64,000 bases of DNA from Ewingella americana ATCC 33852 (GCF_000735345.1 NZ_JMPJ01000066.1:62001-126000); one strand, 5' to 3'; shown: positions 1-10,321, counted from the stretch's first letter. Numbers and translations: made by a program. Notes: generated from the sequence alone by a model not told the origin.

Positions 1-65
1 CCTTTGCGGCGCGGCGATTCTTAGAGTTATTGCGGCTGAAGTGTCAGCAGTACCCTTGGTAGAGG

Positions 66-473
66 TTACTCTGCTTCGACGATTTCAAAGCTGTGGGTGA
101 TGGTGGCGGCTTTGCCCAGCATCAATGAAACAGAACAGTATTTTTCAGCGGACAGCGCCACGGCGCGCTCGACCACTTTGTCGGTCAAATCTTTGCCGCT
201 GACAATGAAATGCAGGTTGATGCGCGTGAACAGGCGCGGTGCTTCTTCGCGGCGTTCTGAGGTCAGTTTCACTTCGCAATTGTGCACGTCATTGCGACCT
301 TTTTGCAGAATCGACACCACGTCGATGGCGCTGCAACCTCCCGCAGACATCAGCAACATTTCCATCGGGCTTGGGGCCTTGTCGCCCGCATTGCCGTCCA
401 TCAGAACCTGATGTCCAGAGGCGGATTCACCCAAAAATGTCAGCCCTTCAACCCATTTTACCCGTGCCTGCAT
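66..473 (-). CDS. yhfA: OsmC-family protein YhfA
   Basis: A 135-residue OsmC/Ohr-fold protein. The family contains thiol-dependent hydroperoxide reductases and redox proteins, but the substrate of YhfA is not established. The two conserved OsmC-type cysteines are visible: Cys47 in the GGCSAID segment and Cys113 in EKYCSVS. The length is normal for the family. It is divergent from crp across a 364-bp gap, the same yhfA/crp arrangement as in E. coli, which supports the identification. Nothing is broken or unusual. Confidence 0.93.
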   Translation of the reverse strand: MQARVKWVEGLTFLGESASGHQVLMDGNAGDKAPSPMEMLLMSAGGCSAIDVVSILQKGRNDVHNCEVKLTSERREEAPRLFTRINLHFIVSGKDLTDKVVERAVALSAEKYCSVSLMLGKAATITHSFEIVEAE

Positions 474-837
474 GTGCCTTACTCCTGATGCGTTTATGAA
501 GCAGAATTTTCCCTCAGACTACTCTTTTAGAAAAAAACCGGCAACGTAACCCGATCGCCATCATGCTGAAGCGAGACAACAGAAGACACCCGCGCAAACC
601 TGTGCTACAAACAAAGCCGTTACACACTGTTTCAGTAAATTGCGGTGATGGGTTTGTGGTTTTCACTCTGAAGCCACGGTGTTAACAGAAATATTCAGAT
701 TCTTGTTTCACTCCGACTCCCGCTTGCAGCATTGCTGGACAGTTCATATGCTAAAAGGGCGCGTATTTAAAGACGCCGTACAGGGAACTCTGAGCCCTGT
801 GATTTTGGGCAGCGATAACAACAGAGGATAATAGCAA
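474..837. promoter_or_regulatory. divergent yhfA/crp intergenic region with candidate crp promoter
   Basis: This 364-bp gap holds the divergent promoters of yhfA and crp. A candidate sigma-70 promoter for crp is TTGCAG (724-729), a 17-bp spacer and TATGCT (747-752), about 85 bp before the start codon. The crp ribosome binding site is AGAGGA, about 8 bp upstream of the ATG. In E. coli the equivalent region holds CRP sites for autoregulation; I could not find a convincing TGTGA-N6-TCACA site by eye. Confidence 0.45.
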
Positions 838-1470
838 ATGGTTCTCGGCAAGCCACAAACAGACCCTACTCTCGAATGGTTCCTGTCTCACTGTCATATA
901 CATAAGTATCCTTCTAAAAGTACGCTGATTCACCAAGGTGAAAAAGCCGAAACGCTTTACTACATCGTGAAAGGGTCGGTTGCCGTCCTGATTAAAGATG
1001 AAGAAGGCAAAGAGATGATACTTTCCTACCTTAACCAAGGTGACTTCATCGGCGAGTTGGGACTCTTCGAAGAAGGTCAGGAACGTAGTGCTTGGGTTCG
1101 TGCAAAAACTGCCTGCGAAGTGGCTGAAATTTCCTATAAAAAATTCCGCCAGTTGATTCAGGTTAATCCGGACATTCTGATGCGCTTATCCGCTCAGATG
1201 GCGACACGCCTGCAAGTAACCTCTGAGAAAGTCGGTAACCTGGCCTTCCTCGACGTTACCGGCCGTATCGCGCAGACCTTGCTGAACCTGGCAAAACAAC
1301 CGGACGCGATGACTCACCCAGACGGGATGCAGATCAAAATCACTCGTCAGGAAATTGGCCAGATCGTGGGTTGCTCCCGCGAAACCGTTGGTCGAATTCT
1401 AAAAATGCTGGAAGATCAGAGCCTGATCTCCGCTCACGGTAAAACGATTGTCGTTTACGGCACACGTTAA
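838..1470 (+). CDS. crp: cAMP receptor protein CRP
   Basis: Global transcription regulator, 210 residues as in E. coli. The N-terminal cyclic-nucleotide-binding barrel contains the phosphate-binding cassette around residues 72-89 (GELGLFEEG, then Arg83-Ser84, which contact cAMP). A long dimerisation helix follows. The C-terminal winged helix carries the recognition helix around residues 170-190 ([19 protein letters not shown]). The sequence is nearly identical to enterobacterial CRP, so DNA specificity should be TGTGA-N6-TCACA. The start ATG at 838 has the ribosome binding site AGAGGA and gives the standard N-terminus [10 protein letters not shown]. An intrinsic terminator follows. Confidence 0.99.
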   Translation: MVLGKPQTDPTLEWFLSHCHIHKYPSKSTLIHQGEKAETLYYIVKGSVAVLIKDEEGKEMILSYLNQGDFIGELGLFEEGQERSAWVRAKTACEVAEISYKKFRQLIQVNPDILMRLSAQMATRLQVTSEKVGNLAFLDVTGRIAQTLLNLAKQPDAMTHPDGMQIKITRQEIGQIVGCSRETVGRILKMLEDQSLISAHGKTIVVYGTR

Positions 1471-1480
1471 TTCCCTGAGA

Positions 1481-1514
1481 AACGGCGCGGCAGGCAACTG
1501 TCGCGCCGTTTTTA
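1481..1514 (+). terminator. intrinsic terminator after crp
   Basis: Stem AACGGCGCG (1481-1489) pairs with CGCGCCGTT (1502-1510), followed by a T-run. It lies 11 bp after the crp stop codon. Confidence 0.85.
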
Positions 1515-1561
1515 TTGGAGCATGGGGACACTGATTGATAGCGCGTGTTAAACAGCAACGC

Positions 1562-3646
1562 ATGAGATTGTGGCGTCGGTTTTTCTATCATCCCGAGGTC
1601 AATTACGCGCTACGCCAAACGCTGGTGCTGGCGATCCCGGTCGCTATCGGCTGGATGTTCGGCCAGTTGCAAATGGGCCTGCTGTTCTCGCTGGTGCCCG
1701 CCTGCTGCAACATCTCCGGCCTTGATACTCCGCACAAACGCTTTTTCAAACGCCTGATTGTCGGCGGCTCCCTGTTTGCATTCGGCAGCGTGATGCTGCA
1801 ACTGATGCTGGTCGACTGGCACATTCCCCTGCCCCTTATCATGTTATCGCTGGCGCTGATTATTGGCGTGACCGGCGAGATTGGCCCACTGCACGCGCGT
1901 TTGCTGCCGGGTGCACTGGTTGCCACCATTTTCACCCTGAGCATGGCCGGGCTGGTGCCCATCTGGCACGCGCCGCTGCTGTATATCGTCGGTACCGCGT
2001 GGTACGGCCTGTTTAACTGGGTGTGGTTTAGGTTGTCGGAAGAGCAGCCGATGCGCGAAACCCTCAGCCAGCTTTATATGCAGTTGGCCGACTATTTCGA
2101 AGCCAAATACAGCCTGCTCACGCAACACACCGATCCGGAAAGCGCGCTGCCGCCGCTGCTGAAACGCCAGCAGCAGGTGATCGACCTGATAGCCCTGCTC
2201 TACCAGCAATTGCACATGCTGCCGCAGCAGGGGCATCATCAGCACAAGCGGCTGTTCCAGCGTTTTCAGGTGGCGTTAGATTTACAGGAGCACATCGCCG
2301 TCAGCCTGCATCTACCGGAAGAAGTGCAGAAGCTGGTGGAAGAGAGCCATGCCGAGGCAGTTATTCGCCGCAATGCGCAGGTGATCGCCGCCCGCCTGCG
2401 TGTGATCGCCGATGACATTCTCTATCACCGCCGCTCAGACCGTTTCAGCATGACCAATGAACTCGCGGCGCTGGAGAAAATTGCCTCGCGCTACCGCGAT
2501 AACCCGGTCGGCCAGTTCTGCTATTACCACTTCAGCCGCATTGCTCGCCTGCTGCGCAACCAGCGCCCGCTCTACCGCCGTGACTTAATGCAGACACAAA
2601 ACCGCCTGCCGTTCTGGCCTGCACTGAAAAGTTATCTCTCTTTTAAATCCGCCGCGCTGCGCAATGCCGCCCGCCTCGGCGTGATGTTGGCTATCGGCAG
2701 TAGCCTCGGGCTGTTTTTCAATTTGCCGAAGCCCTATTGGATATTGATGACGGTGATGCTAGTCAGCCAAAACGGCTACAACGCCACGCGGGTGCGGATC
2801 CAGCACCGTGCGCTTGGCACCTTGGTGGGCTTGTTAGTTGCTTCAGGGCTGTTGCAGTTGCAACTTCCCGAAAGCGTCACCCTGCTGAGCATGCTGGTGA
2901 TCACCGTGGTGTCATACACCGTGCTGCGTAAAAACTACGGGCTGGCGACCATTGGTATCACGGTGACGGCGGTGTATACCCTGCAACTGCTGGCGATGAA
3001 CGGCGCGCACTTCCTCGTCCCAAGGCTTATCGACACCCTGATTGGCTGCGCGCTGGCCTTCGGCGGCACCCTGTGGCTGTGGCCGCAGTGGCAGAGCGGA
3101 CTGTTGCGGCAAAATGCCTATCAGGCGTTGGAGAGCGACCAAACCGCCATCCGCCTGCTGCTCGAGGAAGACCCTGATCCAGAGAAACTGGCTTATGCAC
3201 GCATGAAGGTCAATCAGGCGCACAACGCGCTGTTTACCTCATTGAATCAGGCCATGCAGGAACCGGGCTTTAACTCGCGCTATCTGGCCGATATGCGCCT
3301 GTGGGTGACTCACAGCCAGTTTGTGGTGGAACACATCAACGCCATGACCATTCTGGCCCGCGAGCACTATATGCTGACTCCACAGCTGGCGATGGATTAT
3401 GTCCAGCGTTGTGAAATCGCCCTGCAAAGCTGCCAGCAGCGCCTGACCTACGACGGCCCCAGCAGCGAAAACAGCCTGTTCGCCACGCCAGAATTGCACC
3501 CCGACATGCCAATCACCGAGATGGAACGCCACCTGCGCCGCGTGCTGTCCCACCTCAGCGTGATGCACACGATTTCGTCACTGGCGTGGAAACAGCGGCC
3601 TCATCATGGGGTTTGGTTGACGAGGCGCGTCAAAGCACGCCTTTAA
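1562..3646 (+). CDS. yhfK: YhfK/YccS-family (FUSC) inner-membrane protein
   Basis: A large inner-membrane protein of about 694 residues with two hydrophobic blocks separated by a cytoplasmic helical domain, as in E. coli YhfK and the fusaric-acid-resistance-like (FUSC) family. The N-terminal block covers residues about 15-150. The second starts near residue 365 (AARLGVMLAIGSSLGL ... PKPYWILMTVMLV). No transport substrate is established. I chose ATG 1562 because MRLWRRFFYHPEVNYALRQ aligns with the start of E. coli YhfK; an in-frame TTG at 1535 would add nine residues. As in E. coli it lies between crp and argD. Its end abuts a large inverted-repeat element. Confidence 0.9.
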   Translation: MRLWRRFFYHPEVNYALRQTLVLAIPVAIGWMFGQLQMGLLFSLVPACCNISGLDTPHKRFFKRLIVGGSLFAFGSVMLQLMLVDWHIPLPLIMLSLALIIGVTGEIGPLHARLLPGALVATIFTLSMAGLVPIWHAPLLYIVGTAWYGLFNWVWFRLSEEQPMRETLSQLYMQLADYFEAKYSLLTQHTDPESALPPLLKRQQQVIDLIALLYQQLHMLPQQGHHQHKRLFQRFQVALDLQEHIAVSLHLPEEVQKLVEESHAEAVIRRNAQVIAARLRVIADDILYHRRSDRFSMTNELAALEKIASRYRDNPVGQFCYYHFSRIARLLRNQRPLYRRDLMQTQNRLPFWPALKSYLSFKSAALRNAARLGVMLAIGSSLGLFFNLPKPYWILMTVMLVSQNGYNATRVRIQHRALGTLVGLLVASGLLQLQLPESVTLLSMLVITVVSYTVLRKNYGLATIGITVTAVYTLQLLAMNGAHFLVPRLIDTLIGCALAFGGTLWLWPQWQSGLLRQNAYQALESDQTAIRLLLEEDPDPEKLAYARMKVNQAHNALFTSLNQAMQEPGFNSRYLADMRLWVTHSQFVVEHINAMTILAREHYMLTPQLAMDYVQRCEIALQSCQQRLTYDGPSSENSLFATPELHPDMPITEMERHLRRVLSHLSVMHTISSLAWKQRPHHGVWLTRRVKARL

Positions 3647-4280
3647 AGTCGAAACATTGCGTTGCCGCCAAAACCTTGCGTTGCCACGCAAACTGGCCCA
3701 GAAGGCGCGTAAGCGCGCGCCCTCTGGACTCCCGCGCTTTTTATCGTTGTGTGATCGAGGCTGCGCAGGGTTGGAATGGACGTGTTTCAGCAGCCGCAGT
3801 GATCGTCGCGAAGTGCCGCCGCTTAGGCGGCTCCCTCAGTTCGGGTTTCGAGCCATAGGTCTCGAACCACTCCCTCGGCGTCACTTCTGAACGCGACTTA
3901 CTGGCATTTACACCGTGCCGTTTCATATAGTTTTTGGTCCGTTTGAACTTGCTCCATCCCCTATTTAGGGGAGCAGAATAGCACTCCACTGAAACGGCAC
4001 GGTTGAGAAACCAGTAGGCCGCGTTCAGGAGTGACGCCGAGCAAGAGGTGGAAAACCGCGTGGCTTTTTACGCGGGTTGTAATCCCGCAGCGAGGGAACC
4101 GCCTAAGCGGCGGCTCTTCGCGGCTGTCACAAAGGTGCCTGAAACAGGTCCATTCCAACCCTGCGCAGCCTCGGTCTTACAGCAGCGAAAACGCAGGATT
4201 CCAAAGGGTTTCGTTTAAAACCCTTTGGGCCAGTGTGGGCGGCGAGCCCACGGTCTTGACCTTAAAAGCGTCCGGCTCGC
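3647..4280. repeat. large modular inverted-repeat element, copy A
   Basis: It fills the whole gap between the convergent yhfK and argD stop codons. The halves form a giant imperfect palindrome centred near 3964: a perfect 25-bp inverted repeat at 3756-3780 and 4149-4173, plus a central hairpin at 3957-3972 (TCCCC/GGGGA). Blocks are shared with 43387-44037: 29 identical bp (3670-3698 and 43446-43474), and 32 identical bp (4031-4062 and 43763-43794) continuing for about 40 bp with few mismatches. Nested hairpins lie at 3698-3727 and 4201-4228 (11-bp perfect stem, loop CGTTTA). The left tip lacks the GTGGGC/GCCCAC hairpin that copy B has at both ends. Short ORFs inside are by-products of the repeat. 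No transposase. Confidence 0.85.
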
Positions 4281-5498
<1,218 letters not shown>

Positions 5499-5576
5499 TT
5501 ACATCCCCTTCAAGACGTTGCCCGATATCACTTGTTGCGTATCAGCATGATGCAAAGAGATTCACAGCCGCGCGGG

Positions 5577-5595
5577 ATGTGAAAATATAGTCATA
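5577..5595. promoter_or_regulatory. ARG box 1 upstream of argD
   Basis: ATGTGAAAATATAGTCATA differs by two bases from the ArgR half-operator consensus wTnTGAATwwwwATTCAnw. With the box at 5598-5616 it forms a pair whose centres are 21 bp (two helical turns) apart, the usual spacing for an ArgR hexamer. Confidence 0.75.
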
Positions 5596-5597
5596 AA

Positions 5598-5616
5598 ATA
5601 TGCATAATAAATCACC
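5598..5616. promoter_or_regulatory. ARG box 2 upstream of argD
   Basis: ATATGCATAATAAATCACC matches the ARG-box consensus with two mismatches and is paired with the box at 5577-5595. The AT-rich stretch also probably contains the argD promoter, which I cannot place exactly. Confidence 0.7.
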
Positions 5617-5675
5617 CACAAGCAAACGGAAATCTGCTCTGGCGGATAAGAAATTATCTGGGGGAAGTTAAGCTA

Positions 5676-6251
5676 TTAAATCTTAAGAAAATTATCCAAC
5701 AGCTGGTGGCCCTGCTCGCTGAGGATACTCTCCGGGTGGAACTGTACCCCGTGCAGCGGGAGCTGCTTATGGGCGATGCCCATGATCTCATCGGGCTGGC
5801 CGTCGCGCTCGGTCCACGCCGTCAGAGTAAAACAGTCCGGCAGGCTTTCACGAGTAACAATCAGCGAGTGATAGCGGGTGACGGTGAGTGGGTTGTTCAA
5901 ACCACGGAAAACGCTTTCGCCGTTATGGCGAATCGGCGAGGTTTTGCCATGCACCGCCTGCCGCGCGCGCACCACCTGCCCGCCAAAAGCCTGCGCCATG
6001 GCCTGATGCCCAAGGCAGACGCCAAGGATCGGCAGCTTATCGGCAAAATGAGTGATGGCGGCGAGCGAGATACCCGCGTCGTCCGGCGTGCAAGGGCCGG
6101 GCGAGATAACCAGATGGGAAGGAGCCAGCTGCTCAATGTCGGCAAGGCTGAGTTGATCGTTACGTTTCACTAAAACGTCGGCACCCAGCTCGCAAAAATA
6201 TTGATACAGGTTGTAGGTAAAGGAGTCGTAGTTGTCGATAAGCAGCAGCAT
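5676..6251 (-). CDS. pabA: aminodeoxychorismate synthase, glutamine amidotransferase subunit
   Basis: Class-I glutamine amidotransferase of 191 residues supplying ammonia to PabB for 4-amino-4-deoxychorismate (folate pathway). The catalytic triad is visible: Cys79 in GVCLGHQ, and His172 and Glu174 in FHPES. The N-terminus [14 protein letters not shown] is typical. TrpG-like use with anthranilate synthase is possible in the family, but the argD-pabA neighbourhood supports PabA. In E. coli the next gene upstream is fic; here a microcin-type islet separates the two. Confidence 0.96.
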   Translation of the reverse strand: MLLLIDNYDSFTYNLYQYFCELGADVLVKRNDQLSLADIEQLAPSHLVISPGPCTPDDAGISLAAITHFADKLPILGVCLGHQAMAQAFGGQVVRARQAVHGKTSPIRHNGESVFRGLNNPLTVTRYHSLIVTRESLPDCFTLTAWTERDGQPDEIMGIAHKQLPLHGVQFHPESILSEQGHQLLDNFLKI

Positions 6252-6426
6252 GTCACAGGTATCCTACTGATTGGCAAAAAGAATCAGCTTTAGCCGCCTT
6301 CGGATATCCACAACAATTAACGCAATTCATTTTCGACCTGGCTCTCACCTAAACAAGTGCGGGCATTCTTGCACAAGCAGAAGGTATTGTGAAACCAGCC
6401 AGGCCGCTTCGCGTCAGTTTATTCGA

Positions 6427-8544
6427 TTAAGGCGCGGCGACTGCCTCTCCCAAGGTGATAACCCGATTGGCGGAAGCAATGGTCGAAGGCCGGTGCGCCA
6501 CGATGATGCGGGTGATCTGCAACTGGGAAATCGACTTGTTGATCACCTCTTCATTATCCAAATCCAGATGGCTGGTGGCTTCATCCATAAAAATGATATT
6601 CGGCTTGCGATACAAGGCGCGGGCAATCAATAGCCTCTGCTTCTGCCCGCCGGACAGCCCGCTGCCTAGCTCGCCAATCAACGTCTCATAGCCCATGGAC
6701 ATCTGCATAATTTCATTATGAATATTGCAGTAAACGGCGCAGGCCAGCATCAGTTCGCGATCCGGTTCCACATCAAAACTGACGATATTGTCGGCAATGG
6801 AACCGGAAAACAGCTTATCTTCCTGTAACACGCAGGAGATGCTTTCGCGGTAGTTGTTCACCCCAATCTTATTAATATCCAGCCCATCCGCCAGCACCGT
6901 CCCCTGAGTCGGCGCCAGCAGCCCGGTCATCACCTTCAGCAGCGTGGTTTTCCCCACCCCGGACGGGCCGACAATGGCAACGCTGTCTCCCGGCGTGATG
7001 TTAAAACTCAAATCGCTGAAGATTGGCCGCGACAACGGGTCATATTGAAAACTTAACCCTTTAATTTCAAAAGAGATAGGCTTGTTTGGCGGGAAAACCT
7101 GACGCGCCGGAGCTTCGGGTTCAGCTTCGGTAAATACAATGTCCGAGATCCTATCATTGTGCAGCGACAGCATGCGCAGTTGCAGGAACAGGTCGATCAG
7201 GTTGGAAGCGCGCCCGGAAAACTGCCCGCGATAGGCATTGAACGCCATAAACATCCCCAGCGTCATAGCGTTATCGACCACCATAACCGCGCCGAGCCAG
7301 AGAATGGCCACCTGATCAATGGCGGTAATAAAGGTGTTAACGCCGCTAAACAGCATAGTAAAACGGTTGAGGCGGATGCCGGTATTGGTGGCATCAATAT
7401 TCAAATTCAGCCAAAAGCGCGAGCGTTTGTGGTTCAGACCCAAGGCCTTGATGGTGGCGACCCCGTACAAGGTTTCCATAAAGTGCGAGCCCGCCTTGGC
7501 GTCTTTGACAATCTTCTCCTCCGACAGGCGGCGGTAAAAATCGTAAGTCGCCAGACGCATAATGGCATATAGCGCAGTAAAGCCGACCACCACCCAGCAC
7601 AGCCAGCCGCCGTAAGCCACCATCATGCCAATCAGGCCGAGGGTCATGATGCCGTCGATCACCCCACCAATAACGCTATTGGTAAAGGTGCTGCGGATGG
7701 TGTCCAGCGAGCTAAAACGCGACTGAATATCGCCAAGATGGCGCTTCTCAAAGAAGGAGAGAGGCAGGCGGATCAGGTGGTCAAAAAAGGAGTTTTTCCA
7801 TTGGATATCAATCAGTGAGTCGATCACCAGTGATACCCAGCCACGCAGCATGCTGACAAAGGCGCTAAAAATTATCGCCGTCAACAGGCCGATACAGATA
7901 ACAGAAAGCAGGCTGAGATCTTTGGCCTGAATCACGTGGTCGGTTACCAGCTGGGTACCCACCGGCGTCAGCAGGTTGATGGCTTCAATCACAATCGAGA
8001 GGAAGAATATTTTGGTCAGCGCGCCCTTTAAGCCCACCACGCTTTTGGCTAAGCCCATCAGCTTGACGCGCGTCTTCAGCGTCTCTTTCTGAAACTTGCT
8101 GTCCGGCCACAGCTCCAAGGCCACGCCGGTAAAGTGCTTGGACATGTCCTGATGAGAAATAATTCGCTTACCGAATGCTGGGTCGTGAATCACATAGCCG
8201 GAGCGTTTTACTTTCACTAGCACCACAAAGTGGTTCATATCCCAGTGCAATATGCAGGGCAGCTTCAGCTGCTTAATTTCATCCATGTCGAGCGCCAGAG
8301 AACGGCTTTTTAAATTCACCGCCGTGGCCGACTGGACAATGGCATTTAATGTTGCGCCGTGGCTGGAGACTGAAAATTTCTGGCGGAAATTAAACATGTC
8401 GATATTCAGGCCATAATAGCCACAAACCATCGCCAGACAGGCCAGTCCGCATTCCGACATTTCAGTTTGCAGAATATGCGGAACTTTTCTTTTAAATCCA
8501 AAATTCATTTTTTGGACAATGTAATCAAATGCGTTATTTTTCAT
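6427..8544 (-). CDS. peptidase-domain ABC exporter for double-glycine peptides (CvaB-like)
   Basis: A 705-residue ABC transporter of the C39-peptidase-containing (PCAT) type, which cleaves double-glycine leaders and exports the cargo across the inner membrane. The N-terminal C39 domain shows Cys32 (TEMSECGLACLAMV), His105 (DMNHFVVL) and Asp121 (HDPAFGKR), so protease activity should be intact. The membrane domain spans residues about 165-450. The ATPase domain has Walker A GPSGVGKT (526-533), signature SGGQKQR (631-637), Walker B IIFMDE (650-655) and H-loop His684. Its start overlaps the upstream membrane-fusion gene by 11 bp, implying translational coupling. Likely cargoes are the two GA-leader peptides at 9990-10859. 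No TolC gene is nearby, so the chromosomal TolC probably completes the channel. Confidence 0.93.
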   Translation of the reverse strand: MKNNAFDYIVQKMNFGFKRKVPHILQTEMSECGLACLAMVCGYYGLNIDMFNFRQKFSVSSHGATLNAIVQSATAVNLKSRSLALDMDEIKQLKLPCILHWDMNHFVVLVKVKRSGYVIHDPAFGKRIISHQDMSKHFTGVALELWPDSKFQKETLKTRVKLMGLAKSVVGLKGALTKIFFLSIVIEAINLLTPVGTQLVTDHVIQAKDLSLLSVICIGLLTAIIFSAFVSMLRGWVSLVIDSLIDIQWKNSFFDHLIRLPLSFFEKRHLGDIQSRFSSLDTIRSTFTNSVIGGVIDGIMTLGLIGMMVAYGGWLCWVVVGFTALYAIMRLATYDFYRRLSEEKIVKDAKAGSHFMETLYGVATIKALGLNHKRSRFWLNLNIDATNTGIRLNRFTMLFSGVNTFITAIDQVAILWLGAVMVVDNAMTLGMFMAFNAYRGQFSGRASNLIDLFLQLRMLSLHNDRISDIVFTEAEPEAPARQVFPPNKPISFEIKGLSFQYDPLSRPIFSDLSFNITPGDSVAIVGPSGVGKTTLLKVMTGLLAPTQGTVLADGLDINKIGVNNYRESISCVLQEDKLFSGSIADNIVSFDVEPDRELMLACAVYCNIHNEIMQMSMGYETLIGELGSGLSGGQKQRLLIARALYRKPNIIFMDEATSHLDLDNEEVINKSISQLQITRIIVAHRPSTIASANRVITLGEAVAAP

Positions 8545-9829
8545 CGACTGGGCCAGTTACGCTGTCTTTAATATTATAGAAAGGAGTAAACATCCATTGA
8601 TATAAAGGCCGTTTTTCAAGGAAAACTATGGCTCTGGCTTTTAAACCGTGGGATAAATACATCATCTTGCCTTTATCGCTAAAGTCCGTTCGGTTAATAG
8701 AAACCAAAACTTTATAATAATTATCCGTCAGCTCGCCGCGCGGGTCGGTCAACGCCATGCTGTATTGCCCCAGCTCTTGTTTAGAGGCAGGCAATTTAGA
8801 GATAAGATCAATGGTGCCGGGGAATTGGCCGAATTTTTCCGACGGAAATGCGTCATAGCGAATATTAATGGCATCGCCCGTTTTGATATAAGGCAGGCTG
8901 CTGCTCGGCAGCCAAAGCAGCAGATAATATTTAATATCTTTGACCGGCAAGATTTGCGCCAGACTATGCCCGGAGCTAACCATCTGGCCGCTGGTGACGC
9001 TGAGTGACTCGACCACGCCGTCCGATTTAGCACTGACAATGACAGTTTCTCCGGCATCGGATTCAATCATCCTTCTGCGCAGATCGTTTAATTGATATTC
9101 GTTCTGAGAAATCTGATTATCAATTTCCGCAATTTGCGTTAGCAGATCGCTTTCTATTTTGGCGACTTGCAGCTCTTCTTGAATGGCCTGACTGTTTAGA
9201 TTTTGGTAGCTACTTTGTTGCTGATAGAAAAGGCTACGTTGGTTAGTCAGTTGATCTTTATTAATTAATCCCCGAGTCAAATATTCTTCATAGTTTTTCA
9301 ACCCCTTACGCATGCTCTCAACGCCCTGACGTGAGCTTTCTACTAATTTTCGGGTTTCTTTGTTTGACTCAGTATATTTCCTCAACTGACTCCTTAAATT
9401 TTTAGCCGTCACATGTCTATTCTGTTTTAAATGTTGGGTAATGGCTTCAAGATTGATAACTTGCTTTTCGAGCGCAATTTTCGTCTCGGCGCTAACATTG
9501 CCTGATGAGGTAGTGTGTGAGAGATCAATGGCATAGATTGGCTCGCCCTTTTTGATTTCATCTCCCACCTTGACATAGGTCTTGGTGATATAACCCTGTT
9601 GTGGCGCATAAATATTGACTGAATGGGGTAGTGTGATCACTTCACCACTGACATCAATGCGTCGCGAATAATCACAAAAGTAGAGAAAGCCGCAAATGAA
9701 AATAATAAATGCCAATGAGATCAGGCTAATTAACCAAGGGGAAACTCCAGCAAGTAACAAGGCTTTACCCTCCCATTGCTGCTTCTTATTTTCCAAGGCC
9801 TCTTTACGGAAAATCCCTTTCCTGTTCAT
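8534..9829 (-). CDS. HlyD/CvaA-type membrane fusion protein of the peptide exporter
   Basis: About 431 residues. A short cytoplasmic tail is followed by one transmembrane helix (residues about 32-52, PWLISLISLAFIIFICGFLYF). Then come a lipoyl-like segment (VSGEVITLPHSVNIYAPQQGYI), a long helical hairpin (about 110-260, rich in Q/E/K) and a beta-barrel segment near the C-terminus. This is the periplasmic adaptor linking the ABC exporter to TolC. I chose ATG 9829 (MNRKGIFRKE) with SD AAGGGA; the frame stays open upstream to 9964 but runs through the terminator hairpin at 9887-9914. It overlaps the exporter gene by 11 bp. Base composition is clearly more AT-rich than the backbone. Confidence 0.9.
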   Translation of the reverse strand: MNRKGIFRKEALENKKQQWEGKALLLAGVSPWLISLISLAFIIFICGFLYFCDYSRRIDVSGEVITLPHSVNIYAPQQGYITKTYVKVGDEIKKGEPIYAIDLSHTTSSGNVSAETKIALEKQVINLEAITQHLKQNRHVTAKNLRSQLRKYTESNKETRKLVESSRQGVESMRKGLKNYEEYLTRGLINKDQLTNQRSLFYQQQSSYQNLNSQAIQEELQVAKIESDLLTQIAEIDNQISQNEYQLNDLRRRMIESDAGETVIVSAKSDGVVESLSVTSGQMVSSGHSLAQILPVKDIKYYLLLWLPSSSLPYIKTGDAINIRYDAFPSEKFGQFPGTIDLISKLPASKQELGQYSMALTDPRGELTDNYYKVLVSINRTDFSDKGKMMYLSHGLKARAIVFLEKRPLYQWMFTPFYNIKDSVTGPVDEK

Positions 9830-9886
9830 TGTGTCCCTTAATGTTAACGATAAAATACTTCCATGTATAATCCCGCAATAAAACAT

Positions 9887-9914
9887 AACACCGTGGTGAT
9901 ACCACCACGGTGTT
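9887..9914 (-). terminator. intrinsic terminator after the first microcin-like gene
   Basis: A perfect 12-bp stem AACACCGTGGTG / CACCACGGTGTT with a 4-nt loop is followed, on the minus strand, by a T-rich tract (ATGTTTTATT). It separates the peptide gene at 9990 from the exporter genes, so peptide and exporter transcripts may be differentially abundant. Confidence 0.75.
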
Positions 9915-9989
9915 AATTCGACTATCCTTGCGGTTGATAACCATTGTTTTAATATGAACCACAAAGATAATCGACTTTACTCACTACTA

Positions 9990-10223
9990 TTAACGTGCTT
10001 CTGCAACAGCACCTGAAAGCGCGCCTAACAGAGCAGAGGTAGCAATAATCCCTGCATTAGTTTTTCCCTGCTCTTGAGTTCTATTTGCATGCGTTTCGTT
10101 TGTTAGTTTGTTAGTGAGGAGCACAGACAAGAAACCCGCCACAGCACCAATTCCAAGGCCAGCAAATGGACCCCAACCAGCACCAGACACTGCATTCATT
10201 TCTACAACAGATAGCTCTTTCAT
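9990..10223 (-). CDS. double-glycine-type microcin-like precursor peptide 1
   Basis: 77 residues. The leader MKELSVVEMNAVSGA matches the class II microcin leader pattern (compare the MccV and MccL leaders) and ends in the GA variant of the double-glycine site. Cleavage after Ala15 would give a 62-residue Cys-free peptide beginning GWGPFAG, rich in Gly/Ala with several GxxxG motifs (GLGIGAVAG, GALSGAVAEAR), as in membrane-inserting bacteriocins. There is no Ser-rich C-terminus, so it is not a siderophore-type (class IIb) microcin. About 60% identical to the 10626-10859 peptide, with the first 19 residues the same. SD AAGGAAG; its own promoter and terminator flank it. Target and activity are unknown. 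Confidence 0.85.
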   Translation of the reverse strand: MKELSVVEMNAVSGAGWGPFAGLGIGAVAGFLSVLLTNKLTNETHANRTQEQGKTNAGIIATSALLGALSGAVAEAR

Positions 10224-10253
10224 ATAACTTCCTTATTAAATTTTAATTTAAAC

Positions 10254-10272
10254 AGACCAAAAGCCTTGGTCT
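10254..10272 (-). other. small hairpin in the 5' leader of peptide gene 1
   Basis: AGACCAA / TTGGTCT form a 7-bp stem with a 5-nt loop between the proposed promoter and the ribosome binding site of the 9990-10223 gene. It might affect translation or mRNA stability; the role is not known. Confidence 0.4.
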
Positions 10273-10293
10273 CCATACTTAACAGCGAGGGCT

Positions 10294-10321
10294 ATAATAG
10301 ACACCTCCCGTTTAGTGTAAA
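10294..10321 (-). promoter_or_regulatory. sigma-70 promoter of peptide gene 1
   Basis: On the minus strand the -35 is TTTACA (10316-10321) and the -10 is TATTAT (10294-10299), with a 16-bp spacer. Each hexamer matches consensus at 5 of 6 positions. It lies about 70 bp upstream of the start codon at 10223. Confidence 0.6.

Noticed and set aside
751-1038. 95-codon frame antisense to the crp start
   Set aside because: Overlaps the crp leader and coding region; no family resemblance and no initiation signals.
9830-9964. N-terminal extension of the membrane fusion protein frame
   Set aside because: It would translate through the terminator hairpin at 9887-9914. The internal ATG at 9829 has a good SD and gives a normal adaptor N-terminus.
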